Shown piece by piece: positions 20,696 to 30,025 of a stretch of DNA of 64,000 nt. The stretch covers positions 32,131,896-32,195,895 of the forward strand of contig NC_067206.1 of the NCBI RefSeq assembly GCF_026262505.1, written 5' to 3'. Under the pieces are notes generated by a model. It had not been told where the DNA came from, searched no databases, and saw only the letters and a program-made list of their open reading frames with translations. The translations under genes were made by a program, and so were the position numbers. Position 1 is the stretch's first letter; each line of letters opens with the position of its first letter. Origin of the DNA: Trichomonas vaginalis G3 (lineage: Eukaryota > Parabasalia > Trichomonadida > Trichomonadidae).

Positions 20696-21310
20696 TTAAT
20701 TTACTAAAACATATTTCAAACAAAGCTTATAGTCAGTAGATAGTTTTGTATACTCGTTCGAATATCTATACTTAAACTCAACTCCTGTAGTTCCTGGTGT
20801 TTCAATGATGCGGATGTTACCTATTTTCATGAATATTGGCGTTTGACCACAGCATTCGATTTCAGGGTCGAGATAGTCAATGACACATTGCTTTCCTGTT
20901 ATTCGTGATATAACATTTTCAAGGTCCTCCTTTGTTAGAATTATTTGGTTCTTGCTTATAAGATTTGTCAAAAGCTTCTTATCGTCTTTGAGTAAGATAG
21001 TTTGATATAACTGAAGAAGGTAATGGTCTACGTTATCTGAAGGATTTGTTTGAACATTTGTGTAAGGGTTGTCGTTGGCTTCTCTTGAAAGAATTTGGTC
21101 CAGTGGTGGATACTCTAACTTAACATCTGATGTAGCATTAGCGTTTGAAGCTGAGTTTAAATTCACCGACTTAAGTTCTGGTTCTTTTTCTTTCAAACAC
21201 TCTGAACTATAGTTCTTTATGACAATATTGTTTGTCGTTCGTGAGTCAACATTTGATGTTGGTTCAATTGGAACATTAACGGCACCAGCTAAGATGGATT
21301 TGCTTCTCAT
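20696..21310 (-). CDS. Unknown Maverick protein (204 residues)
   Basis: The N-terminal half is low-complexity and Asn/Ser-rich. The C-terminal half is folded, with helices (DDKKLLTNLISKNQIILTKEDLENVI) and a strand region with four Cys (QCVIDYLD ... ECCGQTPIFMKIGNIRIIE ... KLCLKY). Its start is 25 bases from the divergent gene 21336..21737. Open and identical in both copies. Family not recognised. Confidence 0.65.
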   Translation of the reverse strand: MRSKSILAGAVNVPIEPTSNVDSRTTNNIVIKNYSSECLKEKEPELKSVNLNSASNANATSDVKLEYPPLDQILSREANDNPYTNVQTNPSDNVDHYLLQLYQTILLKDDKKLLTNLISKNQIILTKEDLENVISRITGKQCVIDYLDPEIECCGQTPIFMKIGNIRIIETPGTTGVEFKYRYSNEYTKLSTDYKLCLKYVLVN

Positions 21311-21335
21311 TTCATATAGAATAAAAACCTTTTAT

Positions 21336-21737
21336 ATGTATGAAATGAACAATATACTCGACAAGGGTTTGAATGTAAAGCTAACGAATGAAAATATTGT
21401 TGAATTCACTGAGACAGGTGCTGTGTATAAAGATGTAGAACTACTGAACAAAAGAGCTAAGGGAAGAAGCAGGAACATAAACAAAGGGTGGAAGCCTATA
21501 AAAATTTATGTCAATGATGGCTCAGGAGGTTCAAACATAAAGTATGCAGAAAGTTATAGAGTTTATGCTCTCAAGGGAGAGAAGCCTTCATTTAAGAACA
21601 GCTATTCTAACACATATCCTCAAAAGCTAACGGATGGAGAAGTGAATGATATGAATGACAGCAAAAATATTAACAGAAATGGCGACAGAGATGCATGGAA
21701 TTTGTTTACCATCAGTCAATTGAAGGTTAAGCTTTAA
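21336..21737 (+). CDS. Unknown Maverick protein (133 residues)
   Basis: The ATG of MYEMNNILDKGL is chosen because a longer frame would run through the divergent neighbour. A strand-rich first half, a basic central motif (NKRAKGRSRNINKGWKPIKI) and a polar end. Its stop TAA overlaps the stop of the convergent ATPase gene by three bases. No family recognised. Confidence 0.6.
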   Translation: MYEMNNILDKGLNVKLTNENIVEFTETGAVYKDVELLNKRAKGRSRNINKGWKPIKIYVNDGSGGSNIKYAESYRVYALKGEKPSFKNSYSNTYPQKLTDGEVNDMNDSKNINRNGDRDAWNLFTISQLKVKL

Positions 21738-22620
21738 AACAATGTTGGTCGTTCCCATGGAATATTTTTGACTTTAATGGTATTAGTCATGATATGAATC
21801 TCAAGGTATGAACGAGGAGAGATGAGAGACTTATATGCTTCCCAAATTTCTTCAAAAGGTAATGTTATACCTGACTGTTTCCAAATGAGTTCAATATCAT
21901 AACGTGAGAAACCTTGAAAGATAACGAAGTCAGTTATGAGACGTTTTATGTTTAAAGCTAAAAACCTCCATGTTTGCATAAGTATTGCTACAGTTAAATG
22001 GTAATGTCTGACTTTAGTTATGATGTTAGCTAATGGTGAGTCTGGTTTTGACACTAAACCTTTTCCGGCGAAGTCGTCGCAAACGAGCAGAGTGTTTGAA
22101 GGATATTTTTTGAAGGGGTATTTTGAAAGTTTTGATAGAATGTAGTTTGTAAGTCGTTTCATATCGTAAACTCCTGAGTACTGACGTAAGTGGTGTTTGT
22201 CAATAATTCTTTCCATCTCCTCAGAGTCTTTTGCATTCCTGACTGTATAAATTCAACGATGGCATAATATTTCCTCTTACGTCGAATGTAACGTTGAAGA
22301 AATTCAATGAGTTCACTGTCTGGAACTTTAACGACAGAGGCTTGAACTTTTGACATAAATGTTTTCGCTGTTGAGTCCATAGAGTCTGAAGTTGCTGATA
22401 TAATGATTTGGTCATAATATGAGTCATTTCCTAAACGTTCTGTTATGAGTATATGACGAATGAGGTTAAATGTCTTACCTGAACCCATCTTTCCACAATA
22501 GAAATACACACCATTTGAACAGAACTCATAATCTTTGCTGAAAGGAAGAATAAGAGAAGAGTTAAGTTTGTCTGTAGTTTCATTCATGTCTTCATCTACA
22601 TCATGTATTAAATGCTTCAT
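21734..22620 (-). pseudogene. DNA packaging ATPase (FtsK/HerA type)
   Basis: About 295 codons. Walker A is GKMGSGKT (residues 43-50), Walker B is TLLVCDDF near residue 180, and a sensor-like ILMQTWRF follows. These are the hallmarks of the A32-like genome-packaging ATPases shared by Polintons, virophages and NCLDVs, which drive DNA into the capsid. The ATG is separated by 16 bases from the divergent structural gene at 22637. Broken in this copy (about one or two breaks). Confidence 0.9.
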
Positions 22621-22636
22621 TTTATCTCCATTAAAA

Positions 22637-23519
22637 ATGCAAGTCAGAAATATTCAGAACATAGCACCGAGTCTAACTGACAAGAGTATAAAGATATACT
22701 ATGAACACGTTATGATGAAACCTACCAAAATTCAAGAAAGTCAGTATACTTATGAATATCCAAGACACTGGGTAGAGTATGTAGGAGGTGAGAAAGCTAT
22801 TGAAATCAGACAAGTTCGAAGTATTCCAGCAGGAAGAACAATATTATTGAAGAACTTTAATGTTTTGAGGTATAATGATGAAACAAAGAAGCAAGATAGT
22901 TTTCCTGTTGCTGTGTATGTGAACCTAGACACAGGAGATGACATGAAAGTTTTTAATACAAAGCTTCAAACGGTAGTGAGTGAGAACAACTTACTGCGGA
23001 AGGACATCCATTACCTTCAGAAGTTACCATAGCATATAATTTTGAAACAAACTCAATAGATTTTAAAGTCGTCTCTGCAAAGAAGTCAGGTTTTACATTT
23101 AATGAAGCAGATGTATATTCGAATGAAAACTTCAAAGCTATTGCATGGTTATAATGACGATTGCTTTAAAGAAAATATTTAAATTCAGTGACTCAAAGAT
23201 GTCAATAGATGACCTTCGTGGAATGTTACCATCGACGTTTACAGTAGAAGGTTCAGCAGGATTGCTTACAAGATTGTCAATTGGTGGTATTTGGTCTCGT
23301 GAGAACATTGTTATAAAATCCAGTATAAGTGAATTTGCTGAAGAATCTATATTATGTCTTTCAAACTACATGTATTCGCCGCCGAAGCATTATAGTATAA
23401 CAAACTTTGTCAGTAAGTTTAACATAAGACTTGTCGAACCTTCTTCAATGAAAGATGTTGTGCTACCTAAAGATGGAAAGGATGGACTCATTATTGAGAT
23501 GATTTTAATAGCATATTAA
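22637..23519 (+). pseudogene. Structural-type protein of the Maverick (~294 codons)
   Basis: It starts MQVRNIQNIAPSLTDKSIKI. Strand-rich in both halves, with a middle helix (SKMSIDDLRGMLPSTF) and a C-terminal strand LIIEMILIAY. It resembles in size and style the proteins at 5191 and 19677, so a minor virion component is likely, but the family is not recognised. It forms a tight plus-strand run with the next two genes. Broken in this copy (about two or three breaks). Confidence 0.55.
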
Positions 23520-23744
23520 ATGAGCTTGTTCTTGAAGGTCATTCATGATGAAATAATTGTTGTATAAGATGTTAGCAATTGTTCAGACATTTTGAAGCGT
23601 ATAGATGATATAAGAAAGAAGTTAGATAGACCGCAAAGCGGTGAGGGCGAAGCCCGTGAGAACATTTATGTTTCATTGACTTTCTCCAGTAACGAGAACT
23701 TTTATGAGATAATATTGAAGAGAGATGATTTTAATATGGTGTAA
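23520..23744 (+). pseudogene. Small Maverick protein, abutting its neighbours
   Basis: About 74 codons, joined to the preceding gene as TAA-ATG with no gap and to the following gene the same way. An N-terminal strand-helix unit (DILKRIDDIRKKLDRPQ), then a double-hairpin-encoded SGEGEARE, and a strand pair (IYVSLTFSSNENFYEIIL). Function unknown. Broken in this copy (about one break). Confidence 0.55.
23630..23655. repeat. GC-rich mini double hairpin, inside a reading frame
   Basis: ACCGCAAAGCGGT and GGGCGAAGCCC, two bases apart. They encode RPQSGEGEA in frame, strikingly like the PQRGEDEV encoded by the copy in polB, although the two genes are unrelated. Confidence 0.8.
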
Positions 23745-24277
23745 ATGGTAGCTTGGGCAGCTTTAGGCGCAATGGGAACAAAAGCATTAGCATTTGGAGC
23801 AAAAGCACTTGGAGCTTATGACGCAGTAAATAAAATGAGTGGAGGAAGGGTTTCAAAGACATTAGATGCAAATAAAGGAAAGATTGGAGGCTGGGTTGCA
23901 AAGAAGTTAAGATTAAATAAAATAGGGCTCATAAATAAAGCATCCAATTTGGTTGCGACCGAGTCAGAAAATGCCTTAGGAAAGGACGATGAGTTTGCAA
24001 AACACGCAAAAGACTTTAATGACCAGATGAAAGGTGAAACAATGCATTTAAATAGAGTCGATGGAACTAAAGAAAATGTTTCTTCTCCACAACTTCCACC
24101 AGTAGTTCTTCCGTATGGTCCCTATGGAATGTATGGAAACCCTTACGAAAGACCATTTGACCCATTGACTGTGGAAGTAATTGGTATCATTACGGCAAGA
24201 AGAAAGACAGTCAAGTTGGAGACAGATGTAAGAAAGCAACTAAAAAGAAACCAAGGAAGAGAGTTATAAAGCAATGA
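23745..24277 (+). pseudogene. Core/minor virion-like basic protein of the Maverick
   Basis: About 177 codons. The N-terminal 35 residues are Ala/Gly-rich and amphipathic (WAALGAMGTKALAFGAKALG). A basic middle (GKIGGWVAKKLRLNK), a Pro/Tyr/Gly-rich segment (LPYGPYGMYGNPYERPFDPL) and a very basic tail (KKKPRKRV) follow. This layout recalls adenovirus-type minor virion proteins with a membrane-active start and a DNA-binding end; the comparison is by composition only. Its last codons fall in the inner block of the inverted repeat. Broken in this copy (about one break). Confidence 0.6.
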
Positions 24278-24284
24278 ATTCAAC

Positions 24285-24431
24285 AGGGTAGAAATGAGGT
24301 TAGAAATCGGGTTAGATCTACCTTCTACCTAAATTTATTTTTGTGCTATGTTTTCATACGTGTGAGGGTGGTGATATCATTTATTTTTAAGTTTATTTTT
24401 TAAAATTATTTTTTATTTTATTTTTATATAA
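24285..24431 (+). promoter_or_regulatory. Promoter region and palindrome of the right-terminal gene
   Basis: Inverted counterpart of 1900..2023: a 46-bp palindrome block (24285-24330), CATACGTGTGAGGGTGGTGA, an Inr-like TCATTTA and a long T-rich leader ending TATATAA before the ATG. Confidence 0.6.
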
Positions 24432-24714
24432 ATGACAGAACAAAAGCAACTCATACAAATCGAAAAATATAACAAACATACATTTAAACATTTATTCTTC
24501 CTTCCTGAGTATAACATGTTCTTTACACTTCATTCTAGACCAGTTGACTATACACTGACTGTTTATAAAGATTGTCATGGTAGTTTTATAAAAAACTTAT
24601 GATGAAGGTAAGTTAACAAGACTATGCATTTCAAAACTTGAGAAACTTTATGACTTCAAGTATGACTACAATAGAGTTAACATTGACGATGAAGATATAG
24701 AAGAAAATTTATGA
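24432..24714 (+). pseudogene. Maverick right-terminal small domain protein
   Basis: About 93 codons, paralogue of the left-terminal gene in mirror orientation: IEKYNKHTFKHLFFLPEYNM against ITNYNGHEFKNLFFVPRENT, and CISKLEKLYDF against ALSKLTNIYF. An acidic end (NIDDEDIEENL). The element thus carries one copy of this domain at each end, transcribed outward. Broken in this copy (about one break). Confidence 0.75.
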
Positions 24715-24887
24715 GAATGTTTATTTTTTCATTAGTGAGTTCGTTAGTGAGGTGAAATGGTTGGTGGTTTTGTAAATATTTAAGGTTAAGTTAGTTTTTG
24801 CGTTTATGTTGTAAAATATACATTAACGGTTTTGTAAAGTGTCAAATTCACATATAATGGGTAAGGAGGCGCGCAGTGCCGCCGTAC

Positions 24888-25419
24888 ACATGATAGGTAA
24901 TCTATCTCACGGTAATGTTTCTCTTCCATTTTTTGCCATATTGGATGATATGACACGTAAAGTTCTCAAAACTAAATTATTGAAAAACAAGTCTCCAACT
25001 CAACAGCGAAGGTTTTAAGAAAACTTTTAGAGGAGTTTATTCCTTACTGCATCTGGACCGATAACGGCGGTGAAAACCGCGGTGAATTCGGCCAGGTTAT
25101 GCAGGAAAACGGAATAGTTTGGAAGCACACCTTGCCGTATATGCCAAGACAGAACGGCAAGGTGGAGCGCCTGTGGCCAAGCTTAGAAAAGTTTTTGCCA
25201 GACGAGTTGGATGATATTCAACAAATCAAGGACTCAGTTCAGCAGTTCATTGAAAAATACAACAATACACCACATTTATCTCTCGATATTAATCCAAAAA
25301 CGAATAGTAATTACACTCCTAACGAATTATTCGAAGTTTCAAAATTTTGGTACGAGCCAGAAATGCAAAAATGGGAGTTATATATCAAAGACGAATGGGT
25401 CTTAGCAAAATTTGAATAA
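24888..25419 (+). pseudogene. Fragment of a second rve-type integrase, abutting the TIR
   Basis: A partial integrase gene unrelated in detail to the Maverick's own. FFAILDDMTRKVL carries the first catalytic Asp, YCIWTDNGGEN the second, and PRQNGKVERLWPSLEK the Glu. A C-terminal segment continues to WVLAKFE. It starts right at the outer end of the right TIR and is incomplete. Either the Maverick inserted into this gene or the junction formed by rearrangement. It is a fossil fragment with one or more breaks. Confidence 0.8.
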
Positions 25420-26069
25420 TTACATCATTTTAAATGACTACTAAACAATTTTATTTATGATCAAATTTTATATATTTTTTTGGATCAAATCCATTTTAAT
25501 AGAATTTATATACTATTCATCTATTAGTAAACACTACCGTATATTATTTTTTAAGCTATCTTATTTTTTGAAATTTTATTCAAATCTTTGGTCGCAAGAA
25601 GAATTGCATGATAAATAAAAACATTTAATCAAAGTCAATTTTATTTTTTCATATTCAAATGGACTGAGTGTTAACATTTAACATTTTTTGCTAATTGTCG
25701 TCAAAAATTAGGCGTAAAGCAAAAATTGATATTTCATATGGTTTTATGATAGATAAGCATTATATTCCCACTCATTATATTCGTAAATTTTGAGGTTTAT
25801 CCTTCGCTTTTAAGATCATTGAATTTGATTTTTATATAAAATAGTTATATATTAGAAAATAATATGAGTTTATGTGATATTATTTTTCAGAAGATTTCAT
25901 TCTATATGCCTATGAAAAGTACTCTCAAAACTAACTTTTTCCTAATTATAATTAAATCTAGAATATTGTATTATGCTTAGTATTATTTCATTTTTCTCAT
26001 TCAATTTAGAATTTACAAATGTCAAAAAATTGAGAGCTGTCACTTTTGATGAATTTCTGTTTACAACAG
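25420..26069. other. AT-rich spacer, nothing recognised
   Basis: About 650 bases of AT-rich DNA without a coding region, hairpin array or terminal repeat that I can see. It is repeated almost unchanged at 61464..62110. Confidence 0.6.
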
Positions 26070-26285
26070 GGATGGTATTTTTGGAGCATTTATATTACAT
26101 TGGTACTAAGGCTTTTGGAAAATTTACAAAATAAATTTAATATTTTGTAAATGTTATCGGTTCTTACGCTTTTGGAAGGAGGGATGATATTTTTGGAGCA
26201 TTTATATTACATTGGTACTAAGGCTTTTGGAAAATTTACAAAATAAATTTAATATTGTGTAAATGTTATCGGTTCTTACGCTTCC
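26070..26285. repeat. Direct duplication of ~100 bp before the minisatellite
   Basis: The block from GGTATTTTTGGAGCATTTAT to ATCGGTTCTTACGCTT occurs twice in tandem (about 26075-26177 and 26189-26285), separated by TTGGAAGGAGGGATG. The second copy runs straight into the 21-bp repeats. Confidence 0.85.
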
Positions 26286-27660
26286 TCTCTTGATCAAGAT
26301 GCTTCCTCTCTTCATCAAGATGCTTCCTCTCTTCATCAAGATGCTTCCTCTCTTCATCAAGATGCTTCCTCTCTTCATCAAGATGCTTCCTCTCTTCATC
26401 AAGATGCTTCCTCTCTTCAACAAAGTGCTTCCTCTCTTCTTCAAAGTACTTCCTCTCTTGATCAAGATGCTTCCTCACTCCATCATGCAGCTTCCTCTCT
26501 TGATCAAGATGCTTCCTCTCTTGATCATGCAGCTTCCTCTCTTCAACAAAGTGCTTCCTCTCTTCTTCAAAGTACTTCCTCTCTTGATCAAGGTGCTTCC
26601 TCTCTTGATCATGCAGCTTCCTCTCTTCAACAAAGTGCTTCCTCTCTTCTTCAAAGTACTTCCTCTCTTGATCAAGGTGCTTCCTCTCTTGATCAAGGTG
26701 CTTCCTCTCTTCAACAAAGTGCTTCCTCTCTTCTTCAAAGTACTTCCTCTCTTGATCAAGGTGCTTCCTCTCTTCATCAAGATGCTTCCTCTCTTCTTCA
26801 AGATGCTTCCTCTCTTGATCAAGGTGCTTCCTCTCTTCATCAAGGTGCTTCCTCTCTTCAACAAAGTGCTTCCTCTCTTCTTCAAAGTACTTCCTCTCTT
26901 GATCAAGATGCTTCCTCACTCCATCATGCAGCTTCCTCTCTTGATCAAGATGCTTCCTCTCTTGATCATGCAGCTTCCTCTCTTCAACAAAGTGCTTCCT
27001 CTCTTCTTCAAAGTACTTCCTCTCTTGATCAAGGTGCTTCCTCTCTTGATCATGCAGCTTCTCTCTTCAACAAAGTGCTTCCTCTCTTCTTCAAAGTACT
27101 TCCTCTCTTGATCAAGGTGCTTCCTCTCTTGATCAAGGTGCTTCCTCTCTTCAACAAAGTGCTTCCTCTCTTCTTCAAGTACTTCCTCTCTTGATCAAGG
27201 TGCTTCCTCTCTTCATCAAGATGCTTCCTCTCTTCTTCAAGATGCTTCCTCTCTTGATCAAGGTGCTTCCTCTCTTCATCAAGGTGCTTCCTCTCTTCAA
27301 CAAAGTGCTTCCTCTCTTCTTCAAAGTACTTCCTCTCTGATCAAGATGCTTCCTCACTTCCATCATGCAGCTTCCTCTCTTGATCAAGATGCTTCCTCTC
27401 TTGATCATGCAGCTTCCTCTCTTCAACAAAGTGCTTCCTCTCTTCTTCAAAGTACTTCCTCTCTTGATCAAGGTGCTTCCTCTCTTGATCATGCAGCTTC
27501 CTCTCTTTCAACAAAAGTGCTTCCTCTCTTTCAAAGTACTTCCTCTCTTGATCAAGGTGCTTCCTCTCTTGATCAAGGTGCTTCCTCTCTTGATCAAGGT
27601 GCTTCCTCTCTTCATCCAGATGCTTTCTCTCTTCTTCAAAGTACTTCCTCACTCCATTAT
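26284..27660 (-). repeat. 21-bp minisatellite encoding heptad repeats
   Basis: About 65 tandem units of a 21-bp repeat, variants of CTTCCTCTCTTGATCAAGATG. On the minus strand one frame reads ERKHLDQ, ERKYFEE, ERKHFVE, ERKLHDQ heptads, an ideal charged coiled coil, terminating in ERKRKNR and a stop near 26266. Because 21 is divisible by three, other frames stay open too (KRGSTLI on minus, LPLLIKV on plus). Only the heptad frame has plausible protein character. The array directly follows the pogo-like transposase on the same strand. Confidence 0.85.
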
Positions 27661-27722
27661 GCAGTTGCTTCTTTTCTTCATCAATTCCTCTTCACCCTGG
27701 AGCTCCTCAGCTTTATATCATT

Positions 27723-28797
27723 TTAATTGGATTTTTTGAAATCCACCTGCAGTAGGATAAAGGAGATGTAACTCACGACTAAGAACCTGGCCATATGCTC
27801 CATTCCAGGCCAAAACAGATGCATAGCCACAAACAGATTGAAATACCAATCCTGTTGCTGCATGGGGCGTCCATATTCCATTTGGAAGACTTGCATCATC
27901 ACATTTGGATCTGTAAGGACTTTGTCGTTGACAAAATTGGGCCTTGCAGGAGGAACTCCATTTGCTACAATGTATCTGGAAGCAAGAGGTTTGTTCATAT
28001 CCAATGGATAGATTCCTGTTGCTTTAAAAGCATTTTCGATGTTTGTAGCTGTGCAAGACACACTACATGCATCAAGGAAGCTGCGAACCATGATATAGCG
28101 CAGTTCTCTGGCGTTCCATACATAATTGATCACCATATGCCCTTGCTGATCGTACCGGATAGTCGCCATATCAAACAACTTCTTGAATTGGGCCTTCAAG
28201 GGAGAAAAAATCCCAACATCAAGAGGTTGTAAGATATGAGATGTATGGGCTGGGAGAACAAGAAGCTCGATATTGAAGGCGCTCAAGAGGCGAACGGCCA
28301 AAAAAGAGAGCCTCGATGGATGACCATCTACAATTAGGAGAAAAGGTACCTGGGCATCAAAACATTCATTTGAGACCTTTTCTCCTGTACTTTGCAGATG
28401 AACATGATACAGTATACCATAAAAAGGTATTTGTTCATCCATCCACTCTCGGAGCGAACAAAAAAGCGTCCAGATCTTCCAATTCCGCATCAAGGGTCTT
28501 CTTTTGTGGAAGTATCACCATTGGCTTCATAGTTGTACCATCTGCAAAGATGGTACAGACCCCTGTAAGATGTGGAAGCTGAGACTTTTCAGCGCGAACT
28601 GGGCGATTCCGGCCAGCAGTAAGAACTTTATAGCGACGTTTGGAATAGAGCATTGTCTCGTCCATATTCGCAATAAACTTCTTCCTGCGGGCAAAGTATC
28701 TATGCTTGGAGAGGAAAAATTGGCGAATATGGTTTGCGTCACAGGTAGAGCGTCGGAGCATATCAATAGTTTGGGAGCTCACAATCCGAATTGACAA
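27723..28797 (-). pseudogene. pogo-like (DDE_1) transposase remnant
   Basis: C-terminal two thirds of a DDE_1 transposase of the Tc1/mariner-pogo group: FIANMDETMLYSKRRYKVL with the first Asp, FADGTTMKPMVILP, FLLIVDGHPSRLSF with the second Asp, and PAHTSHILQPLDVGIFSPLK with the third. The frame shifts once between about 28435 and 28493. The N-terminal DNA-binding part is absent, because the gene is cut at 28797 by the palindrome-array element starting at 28799. The stop at 27723 is followed within 60 bases by the heptad-repeat array. Confidence 0.85.
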
Positions 28798-28798
28798 T

Positions 28799-29774
28799 TC
28801 TCGTTAACGAAAAAGGGATTTGACGGAGTCAAATCCCCGCTCACAAAAAGTGGACTTTACATGTCAAATTTTATATGCATGTAATGTCCACTTTTATGAG
28901 TTTTAGGAAGGAATTGGAAGCCATGAGTTACTGACATTGCATCAGTATCTCATAGCCTCCAATTCCTTCAAAAAATGGGAGAAACTTTGTCCGAATAGTT
29001 TAACATTCGGACAAAGTTTCTCCCATTTTAAGAAGGAATTGGAGGGTAAGAGATATACCATATGAATGTATATCTCTTACCCTCCAATTCCTTCTAGAAA
29101 GTGTCCAAACTTTGGGTTAATTGCAAACTATTAACCCAAAGTTTCTCCCATTTGTAGTGGAGATGGAAGGCATTGGGGTATATATTAATACAATATACCT
29201 CAAAGCCTTCCATCTCCACTACAAATGGGAGAAACTTTGTCCGAATAGTTTAACATTCGGACGAAGTTTCTCCCATCTTTCAATGTAATTGCTACCTGTG
29301 AGGTACTGACTTGAAGTCAGTGCTTCACAGGTAGCAATATCCAAAAATTTAAAAACATTTTATCAGTTCGTTAGAGAACTAGAGCCTCCTAGGTACTGAA
29401 CCAGAATCAGTGCCTAGGGGACTCTAGTGATCTATATAAATCTGAGAAACTTTGAGGAAATTGTTCGACATTTCCTCCAAGTTTCTCAGCAATTTAGCGA
29501 GGAATGTTCGTTATCGTGTAGATATTTATAATATATACATGATAACAAACATTCCCCGCTAAAAGATGTAAAATCTTATAAGAAATAATTGCAAAAGAAT
29601 AACAAATTGCAACAAATTTTATATGAAACTGAACCTTATGAGGTAGTGATTCAAGATCACCGCCTCATAAGATTCAGTTTCAATCTCAAGTATCTCAAAA
29701 GTAAGGCTCTATTTTTTGCCATGTAAAGTGTCACTTTTTCTGTCAAACCGTTTTTATCGTTTTCGTTTACAACA
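28799..29774. mobile_element. Palindrome-array element, divergent member
   Basis: A non-coding element of ~976 bp. The ends TCTCGTTAACGAAAA and TTTTCGTTTACAACA form an imperfect inverted pair matching those of the elements at 48637 and 58506. Subterminal blocks also match (AAAAAGTGGACTTTACATGT left, ATGTAAAGTGTCACTTTTTC right). Between them are about eleven successive hairpins of 46-67 bp, several related to the 250-bp unit hairpins (GGAATTGGAGGGTAAGAGAT, CTAGAGCCTCCTAGGTACTG). CAAT occurs at both edges, compatible with a 4-bp target duplication. It interrupts the pogo-like transposase. Confidence 0.75.
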
Positions 29775-30025
29775 ATATCAATGATAACTAAAGTATGACT
29801 TAAAAAGTGACAATTAGATTTGAAATAAAAAACATTTTTGAGTCAGTTTTTGAGGATTGTTATTGCCAATTTATTCATGAGAGTGTATCAAGAATTATCG
29901 GTTAATAGTTGATTTTCTTGAATATTTTGGTGTTGAATCCTAAAATGTCAATTCAGAATTTTGAGATTTGATATATAAAAATAAAACCTCTTAGTGTTAT
30001 TCTTTAAATAATGTTCTAATCATAT

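Larger units (their letters stand above)
1387..24887. mobile_element. Maverick/Polinton element, first copy (fossil, broken)
   Basis: A 23.5-kb virus-like DNA transposon of the Maverick (Polinton) family. It is bounded by TIRs and encodes protein-primed DNA polymerase B, a retroviral-type integrase, an FtsK/HerA packaging ATPase, a double-jelly-roll-type major capsid protein and about twenty further genes on both strands. A mariner lies inside it at 12863..14154. By reading frame the copy is broken, with about forty interruptions overall. Its near-identity to the second copy indicates a recent common origin. Outside the TIRs (TCTTGG on the left, ACATGA on the right) no clear 6-bp target duplication is visible. 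Confidence 0.93.
24240..24887. repeat. Right terminal inverted repeat region, first Maverick
   Basis: Inverted partner of 1387..2062. The outer end reads GCCGCCGTAC, the complement of the left end with a few substitutions. The inner block 24240..24431 mirrors 1900..2062. The paralogous terminal gene lies between the blocks. Confidence 0.88.

Noticed and set aside
1381-24893. 6-bp target site duplication for the Maverick
   Set aside because: Bases outside the TIRs (TCTTGG and ACATGA) do not match; a short ACAT resemblance nearby is too weak.
26263-27111. Plus-strand ORF of LPLLIKM-type heptads
   Set aside because: A shadow of the 21-bp minisatellite. A 280-residue chain of hydrophobic heptads is not plausible, and the minus frame has better protein character.
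27795-28794. Several plus-strand ORFs across the transposase remnant
   Set aside because: Antisense shadows of the DDE_1 transposase, whose minus-strand motifs are clear.
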